DNA of 64,000 nucleotides, from positions 29,374,593 through 29,438,592 of the forward strand of contig CM053260.1 of NCBI GenBank assembly GCA_028583405.1, given 5' to 3'. Positions 23,221-35,000 of this stretch are shown piece after piece (position 1 is the stretch's first letter; each line of letters begins with the position of its first letter). Below the pieces are notes generated by a model that saw nothing but the letters and a program-made list of their open reading frames with translations, made no database searches and was not told where the DNA came from. The DNA is from Pogonophryne albipinna (taxonomy: Eukaryota > Chordata > Actinopteri > Perciformes > Artedidraconidae). A program made the translations under genes and the position numbers.

Positions 23221-23558
23221 TATGGCGGCAAATCTCTGTCATAAATCGCGAGGGCATATGAGATCCACGCGAGCACAAGTCAAGCAGCCGCGGACGTATA
23301 TTATTTTCGCGAGCACTAAAACGGCACTCGCGCGAGAGCAATATTGAAGCCTGCAGGGGAGAAACATGCCTTGAGCATGTGCAGCATCTACATGAGCTCT
23401 CCTTGGTCTCCTGCGCTCTCGCGAGCAATTCCTGCTCTTCTGCTCGTGAAACTCTAGCCTGCTCTCGCGCGCGGAGAAATATTAGGAAGTGGGCGTACCG
23501 TGTCACAGTAACGCCAAATCTAATTGGTTACACCCCTCCTCTTTTATGATTGGCCGTT
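23221..23558 (+). repeat. Left terminal inverted repeat, 338 bp
   Basis: CpG-rich with many CTCGCGCGAG-like short palindromes. The inner 40 bp carry two inverted CCAAT boxes (ATTGGTTAC and GATTGGCCG). The copy at 32460-32797 is its reverse complement with one mismatch seen near 23456. The transposase ATG lies 54 bp further in, so this repeat probably serves as its promoter. A 113-codon frame inside it is present in both copies and is not taken as a gene. Confidence 0.92.
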
Positions 23559-23611
23559 GTCTGGATTCAAACCAAGAAGTACTGTTTGTCCCTCTCCAAA
23601 CGTGATGAAAT
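23525..23611 (+). promoter_or_regulatory. Candidate promoter of the transposase in the left terminal repeat
   Basis: Inverted CCAAT boxes at about 23523-23528 (ATTGG) and 23549-23553 (GATTGG), in a CpG-rich setting directly upstream of the ATG at 23612. No TATA box was seen. The same boxes face the other way at the right end. Confidence 0.4.
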
Positions 23612-26600
23612 ATGGCTGTGGAAACGTCTCACGTAAGTTACTTTACTAATGATTGTTTTAATTAAAGGCATGGTTTTGTATTCTGTGGTTATTCCACAAG
23701 AACCGTCCTTACTTATAAATGAATTGAGTTTTTTAGATAATACATTTTTATACATATTTTTCAAAAGTATTCAAACTATTCTATTATAAAGATAAGAACC
23801 AATTACCTTTTCGTTCTTCACATATGATAATATAAAATGTAGCTTTCAAAAACTGAATTTGGAATTAATAATTTTGATTACTTTAGCAAAATATTTTATT
23901 CACAAATGTCGCTTTTTTAAAATGTCCCCAGTTTTTATTGCCTTTCTCCAATAAATAATACTATACAAAAAGGATAAAATGATGCAAATGTAAAAAAGCC
24001 CAAGAATTTTGCAAGTTTCTTGGCACTTTAATTTCTGAATGACCACTTTTTTTTATGTTCAAATGCCCTCAGCTTATTTTTTGGAATGTTTATGATGAAC
24101 ATTGATGTTTATGTGACTTATTCTGTATTTGACATAATTGTTTCAATAAAGATTTACCACATTTCTTAAAAATATAATTAAATACAAATAAAATAGTGAA
24201 TAGATAATTGTGGTATAGCGTCATAACTGAATTAACAAACTGACCAGAAGGAAATATTAGCTCCACCTGAAAAAAGGACTGTTACACCTTAGTTAGGGTT
24301 TACAAACACATATATTCAAGGAATCTTCCTCAAGTATTAATTTAGTTAATTAAAGTGTACTTTATTTTTCTTCACAGCATATTCTGAAAAGGCAGATCCT
24401 GGAGAGACTCCTGTCGAAGTTTGAGCTTGCACTAATTCGAGCACCACTTGACCTGGATTTCCTGGAGTTTGCATGTCGCCAGGAGCTGTACCTCCTGCAA
24501 GCACTTTCAAGACATGTTGACATACCGCAAGGAATAATCCAAGCTCTTCAAGAGCTGTTTGGACTGCTTAGGCAATATTTAGATTCAGAAGCCCCAAATA
24601 CAGCAGTGGGATCAGTTATTGGTCTAAGAGGACGTCCTAAGTTTGAAATTGAGAGGCAGCAGTTGGTTGAGATGTTGGGGACAAACCTATCGGTGCCTTG
24701 CATTGCAAAACTGCTAGGTGTTTCTTCCAGTACAATCTTTAGAAGGATGAGAGAGTTTGGCTTATCTGTTTCAGAACTTTATAGCTCCATCAGTGATGAG
24801 GAGTTGGATAACGTGGTCATATCTATCAAGAATGACATGCCCACTGCTGGATACCGAATGGTCAAAGGACGGTTGTTATCTATTGGTCTACGTGTACAAT
24901 GGACAAGAATGGCTGCCTCAATGCATCGAGTGGATTCCATAGGCATCCTCTCCAGACTGGCTAGTCTGGGCTGTGTTGTGAGGAGAACATATTCAGTGCG
25001 AGGGCCTCTCTCACTTGTGCACGTGGATACCAACCACAAATTGATACGGTTGTGGTATTTATATTTCGCTAAGTGATTAAGAAATAATCTCATTGTAATG
25101 TCCCAGTTTTGGAGAATCAGTGTTTCAATTCCAGAGTGCTATAACAGTTTGTTCTTTGGTTTTCCAGTTACAACATTGTCTTATTTGGTGGAGTGGACGG
25201 GTATTCGAGAAAGGTAAGACTGCATTTTACTTCAGTAGACACACATTAAACAAACATGTATTTTTTGTACGGGTTTACTGCTAGCTACTTAAAACCACAA
25301 AAGAGGTCCTAACGCTGTGTCCTGACTTTGCTTAAGGAATTTGGTCCAAATGGAGAAAGTGTATGGACTAAAAAGGGAAGCAGCAAAGTCAAAGTAGATA
25401 TAAAGGAGATTTTGTGCATTGCCTATTTTTGCTGCACAATTATGAGTCAGTATACTGTATGTCATTAGTGTTTGCTTATTTCTATTGCAACAGGAATTCT
25501 TTAATTCACAGTTTAACAGAATGTTGCCTAGTTATTGTGTGTAATTGCCCTATTCTTAAATATTCTCTGCTTTTCTGCAGGTAATGTACTTGGGTGCTTC
25601 GACCAACAACCGTGCGTCAACAGCCTATGGCTTCTTCCTAGAGGCAACACAAAGACATGGAGTGCCTTTAAGGTGAATTCACAGAAAAAAAAAGCACACT
25701 CTTTGGAGAACTAGATCAATACTGTGACACTTTTGGATGAGTATTTTCTTTGACAGTCCTTTGGTCAACTGTGTACATTTCAGGGTCAGAGGAGATCAAG
25801 GTGTAGAAAACGTACAGATAGCGAGATTCATGTTTTCGGTTCGCGGCACCGACCGTGGAAGCTTCATCTCTGGTAAAAGTGTTCATAACCAGAGGTAAAT
25901 TGCAGCATATCTAGCAACTAAATTAGTGAGGTGGAATTATCTGATGTGTAGACCATGTACCTTGCACTTAACCCATGCTAGGCCAGCATGAAAATAGATC
26001 ACTTGAACTGGTTTTCCCTAAACCATGTATTTTCATCCATAGGATTGAGCGTCTTTGGCGTGATGTACGAGTCATAGTCATCAACAAGTACTCTGCGATA
26101 CTGCTCTGCCTCGAAGAGGATGGTCTGCTCGACATCTCATCAACAGACGACCTCTTCTGTGTGCACTACATTATTCTTCCCCGACTTCAGATGGACTTGG
26201 GGATTTTTACAGAAGGCTGGAACCATCATCCACTCAGCACTGAACGGAACCAATGTCCAGAGCAGTTATGGCAACTTGGACTGATGCAGACAAACATTGA
26301 TCAGCCGGAGAGCCCAGAGGTATTGATCTTGTTTCAATATTAACCTCTCATTGTTAGAAGCCTGAGTTACCTTTATTGGATTGTCATTGAAGATAGTAAT
26401 TACTTACCATTTACTTTGTGTAATATACATTGTCAAAAGATTACTTTCTTTCCAGACCATTTTCTGGGCATTTTATTCAGTTTCTCTTATTTTAACTGTG
26501 TAAAAATACACAAACTATTACTTGATGTCATTGTTCCACTTTGTTTATAAGACCATACATTTATTTCACCTAAAAGTGTTCAAAACCTCCGTTATGGTTA

Positions 26601-26784
26601 TTAGGAGCCAGATGTTGACTGGGAAATTGCTGCTGACCACGATGGAGAAGAAGAGGATGCAGGGATTGTCGTCCCTGAATTCGACTGCCCTTTGAGTCCA
26701 GAAGACAGAACTGAACTTGAATCAGTATTTCAGCAAATTGACCCAAACACTCCGGTCAAGGAACTGTACTTACTCTGGCCGTGA
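23612..26784 (+). CDS. Integrase-fold (DDE) transposase, 7 exons, 465 codons
   Basis: Exons read by eye are 23612-23632, 24378-25048, 25168-25213, 25581-25672, 25784-25894, 26043-26319 and 26605-26784. All introns are GT-AG and the lengths sum to a whole number of codons. Residues about 75-125 contain a helix-turn-helix ([20 protein letters not shown]) that should bind the element ends. The rve catalytic core has Asp224 (HVDTNHK), Asp281 (RGDQGVEN) and Glu316 (RIERLWRD), with 34 residues between the last two, as in integrases and IS3-type transposases. The C-terminus is acidic. Exon 1 encodes only MAVETSH. A GTGAGT at 26781 overlaps the stop, so a further 3' exon is possible. AATAAA signals are at 27283 and 27293. 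No broken codon was found, so it may be active. Confidence 0.85.
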
Positions 26785-26939
26785 GTATGTAGCTGAAAGA
26801 TGTGGCTCTTAAGAAATACAGCTCCTTGAATGACACAGATGAGGGTAAACCATAGCCTTAGAGCCTCATAGTAGGAATATAATGGGGAAACAGTTTAAGT
26901 TTAGTAATGTGTATTATATGTGTATTACAGTGACTATAA

Positions 26940-27075
26940 GAGGTGGAAGAAGTACTTAACTAAAAGTAGAAATACCAAAATGTAACAATACTCTGTTCCA
27001 AGTAAAATTCCTGTGTTCAAAGTGTTACTTAAGTAAAAGTACCAAGAGTAAAATAAGTCATGATGCCGATTTCAG
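26940..27075. repeat. Fragment of a common fish repeat (AGAGGTGGAAGAAGTACT type)
   Basis: The block AGAGGTGGAAGAAGTAC with following AAGTAAAAGTACC resembles the repeat at 42905-43075. It lies in the 3' region between the two convergent transposon genes and was probably inserted there. Confidence 0.5.
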
Positions 27076-27333
27076 GATAGAGTCAAGTTACTTGGCACAA
27101 CTGGTGACTGGGTTTTTATTCCATTAAATTGAAACAGACATAAAATACAGTTCAAAAGTATAATGGTTCCCCAACTTCGCCATCTGTTTCAAAAAACATT
27201 TTGACTAGAACAGTATGTGATGTCACTTGAACGTTTGACTGTACAGTAACATTCTCATCTTGAACAAATGAAAACCTTGTCAAATAAAGTGCAATAAAGA
27301 CTGTTTTAACAGAAAACATTGATTCTATGAATC

Positions 27334-30300
27334 TTATGGAAGACTAAATTCCCTGCTACTCATAACAGCCTGTGTTATAATGCTCAGGAACTCCGGATAT
27401 GAGCCGAGGTGCCTTGTCGGAAAGGTAATGGAGTTGGAGCATGCATTAACCACTGGAAAGCATACAGTGTGTGTACCATAGCGCACGCTGCAATCATGGT
27501 CGAATTCAATTAGGATTTTAAATCTCTCTCTCTCTGTTGAGGTGATGGGGACATGTGCCTGCCCCGTAAGCCATTGAAGGAAGCAACCAACAGTGATCTT
27601 GTATTGTTCCTTCATCTCCTCTTCATCTCTCGCCGGTTCACCTGTAGACTCTGTCTCTCTTGAGTCTCCATCATCAAGATCACTCTCTGTTATCTTCACA
27701 GGGGTCCCCCTCTCTTCAACCACGCAGCTCTTTTCTTCCTCTTAAAACAAGTTGAAAATTAATACAAAGAAATGCATATTTTCACCTAAGCAATGTCAAT
27801 AAATATGGCTATTGTTTTTAAATGGTTTTTTATGTGGATATTTTGAAGAAGAAAACCTCATTAGCCAGTCCTGTTTTAGTTATCATTGTTTCATCGCAAC
27901 TATCATGATGCAAAGTTGTGTTTAAACTGAGACATGTAAACATGAATAAAACAGGTATACAAAGCTGTCATTGAGTTGCCTGTCGTAATCGGGGGTACAA
28001 TTCAAGAACAAATACGTTTATAAAATGTCAGGGCAGTAGTATCACCTTCATCTTCAATGTTTTGGATGAAGTCTTGCAAAAAATTTATAATCCTCGATTC
28101 CCTCTGGCGTCGCAGCGAGCCCAGCTCACTGAAGACTGGAGATATGGCTCCCATCAGGAATTCAGCATCCGGCTTGGAGAGAAGAAAAAACAAAATGATG
28201 TATGCTCAAAGTTGGATGAGCTTAACCCTTTAATTACCAGACCAAGACAAAAGCTATGGGAAAATTATTTGTTTGCATTTTTTTATCAAATGGGCCACAC
28301 ATAACCAAACACATTTTTTTTAAAAGGTATCAATATTGATATAAAAAGTAATGTCAAGTGTTTTTCACAATAAAAAAAAGACTTGCTCATCTTACTGTAG
28401 ATGCTGAATTGGCCTAACAGCAAATGTCTATATCCTGTGTTGGCCTAACTTGCTCATCTGTGTGCAACTTTGGGCTGAATGCCATGCATGAAAGGTGCTA
28501 TATAAATTATTATCACTCTTTCACTCAGACTCATAAGGCAGTACTAGATTTAGTAATATTACAATGAATCTAGCCATTTATTTACCATATTTTATTGGAA
28601 AACATCTCTGAAACTCTGAAAAAGTCATATTGCTAGTTTACCATAAAAGGCTTGAGCATATTTTCCCAAAAAGTATTACACCCTTGTTAAAACTTTTCAT
28701 CAAGTTATATAATTATGTTCAGTAAGTGCTCTGACATTAAAATATGTCAAATGACATGGTTACCTTACAAAAGTTGACCAAAGAGTGATTTCGTCAGCAG
28801 TGATTTTTAGCATGCCAACTTTCTCAGTTGAAGCTAGCTGAAGGGCTTTCTGTTCAAACCACAGTGACATCAAGAGGTTGTTTTGTGCATAACATGTCAA
28901 CCAAATGGTAGAGATGGCTGAATCAGATGGAGTTCAACTTTTACATTTTTTTTTCAACAAGATATCAAGACACAAAATGTGCTCTACCAAATGGTGGCGC
29001 TGGCTGTTAAAGGGTTAAGGTTTGAAATTCAGTGGTAAAATCAGCTAGAGACATAATACTGACCTTTTGATGAAGGCCAGGGACGAACAGATCCCTGAAA
29101 TTGTGTGGTTGTTGTACAATCATCTCGCACAAGCCATACAGCTTCATGCCTGAGCATATCTGCTGCAGCATTGGTAGGATGCGGACCGATGAGTGCAAGA
29201 TAATTGCCCTATAATTCAGTAACAGAGAACAGCAATAATATAAAACCATACATAAAAAAGGGAAAGAGTGACTGCACACTCAATATGAAGTATGAGTGTA
29301 AAAGAATAATTGAATGGTTTTAAACATGGGTTGTTATGGGTTAAATCAATTAGCATATGCACATACTTTATTATTTCTTCCTTCCTCTCCCACGTGGCAG
29401 GACCACTGTACCCGCATGCTGTTATCCGATCCAGAAGGTCGTACATAGCTTCAGGTTCAGCTATCTCAACCTTTGCAATTGGAAAAACAGTATCACACAG
29501 TAAGTCATGGGAGCCTTAGCTTATTTTAAGAATTAGAAAATATTCACACTATAAAGAGGTGTGTGTGTCAACCATACTAAAACAAACATGTTATATGAAG
29601 GAGTATCTGAGGAGAAGAAAATATTACCTCTTCCATAAGCTGGCTGAGCTCTGGATCAGTCACATCTTCCTTGGAAATGGAATCTCTATCCATCTCCCCA
29701 GTGGATATGTATCCATAGCACCACTCTCTGAAAAAGTTAGGTGGAGGACCACCTTGCACTATACTGACTGCCATAATCTCTCCAGCTGTCCTGCATTAAC
29801 AAAGTTTAATCAATGCATAGACATTATTAATAAATAAAATAAACATGGAAAAGACATTGCAGAACACAATTCTACATACTTGAAATGCTCTTTGTGGTAG
29901 TCAGTAATTGAGTACTTGGGGGTTTTCCCTGTACTCCCTCCCTGAAAAAACTTCCTTTCAACACCTGCCATCATTTCTATAATTGAAAGGAAAAGTGGAT
30001 CAATACATTGATAATCTCAATGAGACCATTGTATATGTTAAAGAACAGCACGCGTCATGCAAAGCCCTTAACCTGTGCAAGCACAGAAACGGCATGTAAC
30101 CAGAGAACCGCCACACACTGAGGAATATTTTCATTTAATATAAGGAGGTAAACATATACCTGTTAAGAATTCTTTCCTGAGAGCCCCATGGTCAATTCCA
30201 GACTCTCCAATGAAAGACACTCGGATGGGGTTTTTGGGAGAAGACCTCTTCTGACGTCTCCACTGCCCTAAACCCCTTTCAAAGATGTCCTCCCTAGTGA

Positions 30301-32412
30301 CACTAACATTAAAGAGTGTTGTTGTGTCCACTCGTCCACTAAGTGTTTCGATGGCTTCAGCAAGACTTGAAGGAAACAATTAGAAGTTGATTAGACAACT
30401 GGATCCAAAACGTTTTCCCTTAAGAGACCCCTTTTGTATAATTGAGTAAACTGACGACCCCTGACTGATGTAGGGCAAGGGGGAGGTGTCTAAAGTGTCC
30501 TGGATGGGCATTATATAGAGACAGCCTTTTCCCCCTAAAGCTTTGGCAAGGTAGGCCCCCGTGTAACCCTCTGCCTCAGGTACCAAAACACTTAATTTCC
30601 GCTGGCCTGATCCTCCTATGTGGGAATGTGTACAAACAAGTGGATGTTATTTAATGCACAGAATGTTCTAGGGGAGGCAGTTGATTTTAACAAGATGCAC
30701 ACTTGCAGTGTTAGGCTTTCTCATGGATTGCTAAAAACAAGAGGGTAGGTAAATATGCTAACCATCAAGGGCATAGATGAGCTATTATAAGAGCAGCTAT
30801 TGTAGGAGAAGATAGAGTATAAATAGGATTTAACTGCAGAAATACTAGACCACAGTTGAATTTAATAAGGGAGATTTTATCTTACCAGCAGCTTTATGTA
30901 GCATCCAGGCCCCATCCAATGGTACCATTTTCGAGTATGATTCCATAAGTATATATGATATCTATGTGGGAAGAGCAAAACAAGTGTGCAGTTAGAACTA
31001 TAACCCTCCACACATGTCACCTCTGTTGAAGCTGATTTGTGACCAGTAGTACTTCAGTGGATTGGGAAACTACAGTAATACATACAAAATTGCCCCAATT
31101 GGGATCAATAAAGTGCTTCTTATATTATCTTGACTCCTTTCCTTATTATTTTTTCCATCTTACCTGGGAGTGGTCAGCATTTTCGGGGATATTGAGAGTC
31201 CTCCTGCCAAGTCCAGCCTGCAGAAGGACCATTTCATCCGATGAATTTGGTGTTCTTTCTGTGCACTTATTGAGCAGAAAGAACTGGATTGGGGTTGACC
31301 TAAGAGCCCTTCTTTTGGGAGGTGGGGTATAGCTTTTACCAGATTTGAATAGGCCGGGGAAAGCCCTGAGGAGTTGAAAACAATGTGTAAGAGAGGCATT
31401 TAAGAAGCTGTTATACAATATAATCATTCTGAATCTAAACAATCTGAAGAGCGGTAATTTCTATTAAAAAATACCCTGAATTATAGTCAATTGCCGAGTT
31501 ATTACAATGACAATTCAGTTCAGAACAATCTTTATTTCCTAACGGATCCAAACCTGGCCATATTTTTATCCACTGTATTTCCTGCTGTAGAAGGAAAGCC
31601 AGGGGTCCTTTGTTGCTGCTGCCCCTGGACTGCCTGACGCTGCCTTGTCCCAGCCTGCTGCCTGTTGCCAAGAGCAGACTGCTGCTGTCCCTGTATAGTA
31701 GGCTGTCTGTTGCCCACCTCCACCTGCTCTCCCTGAACCTGTACTTCATCTGTGAACACAATTTAAAGATGTCTATGATTCCATAGAATCTAAATAAACT
31801 GAGTCCTAAATACGTAAAGTAGTTAGAATATATAAAGGCTTCATTAATTAAACATTACCCAGATAGTCACAAGCCCTGAAAATAAATAGAAGAAGAACAA
31901 GAAGAAGATGAACCTTTAATTATCCCCCATGGGGAAATTCAGTTTTTCACTCTGGTTTTAATATGGGTTGGTAAACTGTCACTGAAACACCTCGGCGTGC
32001 TTCCGCCGGCCAAAACTGCAGCTGCAATTCTTTGTAAATGACTGACCATTAGATGAATCTGTGAAGACAAGTGATCTCCCCCTAGTTTCACTTACGATTT
32101 TGAAAAGTTGGTTCAGCCAAGGCACTTCTCAGCAAGTCAACAACACGCCTGGCAGCATTTTGTAACTCTATCTGTTAAAACAGACACAAACAAGAAATAG
32201 TCAAATTGATTGTCACAATCACAGTGGAAAGACATGTCGTCTTGTTTATCCAGATCTGCTAACAGTTAACTTTAGCTAACTTGTATTATTGCAAGCAGAC
32301 AGCTGTGTCACTTTCTTCTTATACGTAAATAATGCAATGTCAATATCAAGATAAAATGATAGTTATGTTAAACCGGTAGTTTTTTTGTACGTACCTCCTT
32401 GTCGTCAGCCAT
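27334..32412 (-). CDS. HECT-domain E3 ubiquitin ligase carried by the transposon, 13 exons, 658 codons
   Basis: Exons from 5' to 3' are 32395-32412, 32096-32171, 31554-31749, 31164-31365, 30886-30961, 30456-30615, 30160-30365, 29880-29976, 29628-29790, 29367-29470, 29064-29208, 28046-28172 and 27334-27740. Splice sites are GT-AG and total length is an exact codon multiple. Exon 3 is Gln-rich and disordered. The HECT fold starts at about residue 240 (IRVSFIGESGIDHGALRKEF, then VSIVQGGPPPNFF). The C-lobe has the expected Cys, about residue 624, in NACSNSITFP, 34 residues from the end, which would form the ubiquitin thioester. Fish homologues are often labelled G2E3-like, but no PHD fingers are present here. 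Its use to the transposon is unknown; host-protein degradation is a guess. The donor of exon 6 is the least certain junction. Confidence 0.82.
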
Positions 32413-32500
32413 TCTTCTTCTGCGGGGCTTTCCCGCTCCGATATCACTCTTCATTTGAAAACGGCCAATCATAAAAGAGGAGGGGTGTAACCAATTAGAT
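32413..32500 (-). promoter_or_regulatory. Candidate promoter of the HECT gene in the right terminal repeat
   Basis: It mirrors 23525-23611: the same two CCAAT motifs (CCAATCAT and CCAATTAG on the + strand) lie just upstream of the minus-strand ATG at 32412. Confidence 0.4.
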
Positions 32501-32797
32501 TTGGCGTTACTGTGACACGGTACGCCCACTTCCTAATATTTCTCCGCGCGCGAGAGCAGGCCAGAGTTTCACGAGCAGAAGAGCAGGAATTGCTCGCGAG
32601 AGCGCAGGAGACCAAGGAGAGCTCATGTAGATGCTGCACATGCTCAAGGCATGTTTCTCCCCTGCAGGCTTCAATATTGCTCTCGCGCGAGTGCCGTTTT
32701 AGTGCTCGCGAAAATAATATACGTCCGCGGCTGCTTGACTTGTGCTCGCGTGGATCTCATATGCCCTCGCGATTTATGACAGAGATTTGCCGCCATA
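32460..32797 (-). repeat. Right terminal inverted repeat, 338 bp
   Basis: Reverse complement of 23221-23558. The HECT-ligase ATG lies 48 bp inside its inner edge, mirroring the transposase at the other end. Confidence 0.92.
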
Positions 32798-32803
32798 GGC
32801 GTG
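32798..32803. repeat. Target-site duplication, right (GGCGTG)
   Basis: Identical to 23215-23220. It follows the inverted terminus CCGCCATA. Confidence 0.88.
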
Positions 32804-32829
32804 GACTACATCCTGCTTCGCCCTTAACC

Positions 32830-35000
32830 CAATAGCGACAGCCTTAGAGGGCGAAGCCTTATACGATATAGAACTGGGGTTACGTACTGTAACCCAGCTT
32901 CTATGAGTATAGAGTGGCGAAGTCCCTCCCTTTCCGGTGGACCTCCATGGGACCTTATTTCGAAAAAATTATGTATTGAAGTCAATGGAGAGAGAAAGAT
33001 TATCTTTCGATCCCGTTTGAATTGTGCCACAAATTACACATATGATGTTTGTCAATTTAAAAGATAGTTTTGCAAGTAAAAAAAAAAAAAAAGTGTCTTA
33101 AAACTGTGAAGTAACACATTTGTTTGTGTGAAACGCTGAATGAACTACATCTCTGGTCTCGCAGAGCAACACACGTCACCAAGATGGCCGTCACTACTGT
33201 CTTGTCAACAAAAGGATTGACTACCCTCACTATCACCACAATGAAACACGTCCAGCAGAATGTCCTGCAAAGCTGCCTGCCTTCCTTTGATTCTCTCTGA
33301 ACTGCCTGGTCTTTTTAATGTTTAATGTCAACCATTTGTGCAGATAGCATGAAGTAGAAAAGATCGGCGATCGGCGATGCTAGCGTTAACATTTCTCCCC
33401 CGGGCTTAAATTGTGTATTATATAATGATCACACCGGTGACAGTACTCTTCAAAGGGTTCACGAAATATGACTATTACTCTTACTGTTTAACATTTTTGG
33501 GTTACTTAATGTTACTTCATGTTAAGGCTAATAAAAATGACAAGGCTGTAATGCTAACTAACGTGCTAGCTACTAGCTAGGTAGCTAACTTGATCCATCC
33601 GCTCCTGGTCCTTTCATCAGACGGGTAGCGAAAGAACGAGCAAGACCCATTGCTGGTATGATAACAACCTGGTACTAAGCACACAGGCATCTTGTTAAAG
33701 TTATCTTATCTTAGCCAGCGCCATAGAGATATATTCTATCTCTTAGTGGAGGAAAACAATTGTGACATCACTTACGCGACTCTGGGATTTGTAGTCTTTC
33801 TAGTTGCGTATTTTTCATAGTCTTATATTTCAACAGTTTTACGACAAACTGTGACTTTTTTGACATGGAAATTATTTTTTAAGATAGACAAACATCATAT
33901 GTGTAATTCATGGCACAATTCAAACGGGATCGAACGATACGTTTTCTCTCTCCATTGACTTCAATACATAATTTTTACGAAATAAGGTCCCATGGACCGG
34001 AAGTAGATGGGCGTGACTTCGCCACTCTATAGGCGCAGCCCTCTAAGGTTCGGCCCCACTGGCTCCGCGAATAGCTGAAGAAAAGCTGTTTGTGTGGGAG
34101 CAGATTGTAGGGACTACTTCCTATTTATACGGAAGTGGTGGGGCCCATGTCATAGGTGGGCGTGGATTAAGTCTGTCAGTGCTGCACACGTGCAGTGGGA
34201 TTACCCAATAGAGAACCGCAGTGACGCGTCCTAAAACCCGGAAGTAAGTTAGCATTTTTACCACTTCCGGTTCTTTCGATAAAAAGCAATGCAATTTCTC
34301 CATAGGATTTCGGAAAATAGCTCCAAATAAGGTCTGTCTTTGAAATAAATTGAAGAGACGGATCACGTTTTGTTCTACGACATTAAATACAGCAGCAGTG
34401 ACCCCGCTGGTGATTTTTTAAGAGTTTACGTGTCTGAAAAACGATGGTTGTTACCAAGTGGCTGAATAGGACTACAGAAGTTGTCCAGGACGTTGTACGT
34501 CATTACGCCCAACACGTAGACACTCCTCTAAGTTTGTTTGCCCTGTTCTGCTTGAAAGCAAGTTCCTGCCTCCTGCAAACTGTTCAAACAAACGCTTCAA
34601 CTCGTTCCATTTCGAATCTGTGTGTGTGAATATGGATCTTAAGTTGGCGTGACGTTGAAGCAGCGACCCTGCTGTAGTTCGTTTATAGCATAACGTTAGC
34701 ATTTTTCTTCTGGCGACTAGATTTATGATTAGAAAATTATAAAAGCAGGGCAGACATGTGGAGATTATCCGGCTGAACAAAACGTGATCCGTCTCTTAAA
34801 TTTGTCTCAACCACAGACCTTATTTCCAGCTATTTTCCAAAACCCTATGGAGAAATTGCATTGCGTTTTTGACGAAGGAACCGGAAGGAGTTTACTTCCG
34901 GGTTTTAGGACGCGTCACTGCGGTTCTCTATAGCGATAGCCTTAGAGGGCTGCGCCTATACTCATAGAAGCTGGGTTACAGTACGTAACCCCAGTTGCTG
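32830..35000. repeat. Composite foldback repeat region
   Basis: There are two internal inverted-repeat pairs: 32909-33062 with 33886-34031, and 34207-34375 with 34775-34931. An outer pair also exists: a motif around GGGTTACGTACTGTAACCC at 32875-32912 recurs inverted at 34955-34996. This central motif is itself nearly palindromic. No reading frame of note lies inside. The arrangement fits related foldback or MITE-type elements inserted side by side or into each other; the family is not recognised. Confidence 0.75.

Larger units (their letters stand above)
23221..32797. mobile_element. 9.58-kb IS3EU-like DNA transposon with transposase and HECT ligase genes
   Basis: The element has 338-bp inverted termini (23221-23558 and 32460-32797) starting TATGGCGGCAAATCTCTGTC, with a single difference found by eye. 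It is flanked by a perfect 6-bp duplication GGCGTG (23215-23220 and 32798-32803). Inside are two convergent multi-exon genes, an rve/DDE transposase on + and a HECT-domain ubiquitin ligase on -, and nothing else coding. An integrase-like catalytic core with 6-bp targets fits the IS3EU superfamily (that target length is recalled knowledge). Polintons also give 6-bp duplications but would need DNA polymerase and capsid genes, which are absent. Identical ends and two open exon chains indicate recent movement. Confidence 0.88.

Noticed and set aside
23165..23506. 113-codon ORF repeated in inverse at 32512-32835
   Set aside because: It lies in the terminal inverted repeat of the transposon; both copies are the same DNA. 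No recognisable domain, and promoter function explains the sequence better.
31860..31876. A possible 17-nt exon of the HECT gene with AG and GT borders
   Set aside because: Including it shifts the frame away from the Gln-rich exon and the HECT fold. Leaving it out keeps the whole chain in frame.
23221..32797. Polinton/Maverick as identity of the 9.6-kb transposon (also 6-bp duplications and an integrase)
   Set aside because: No DNA polymerase B, packaging ATPase, protease or capsid genes, and the length is about half of that expected.
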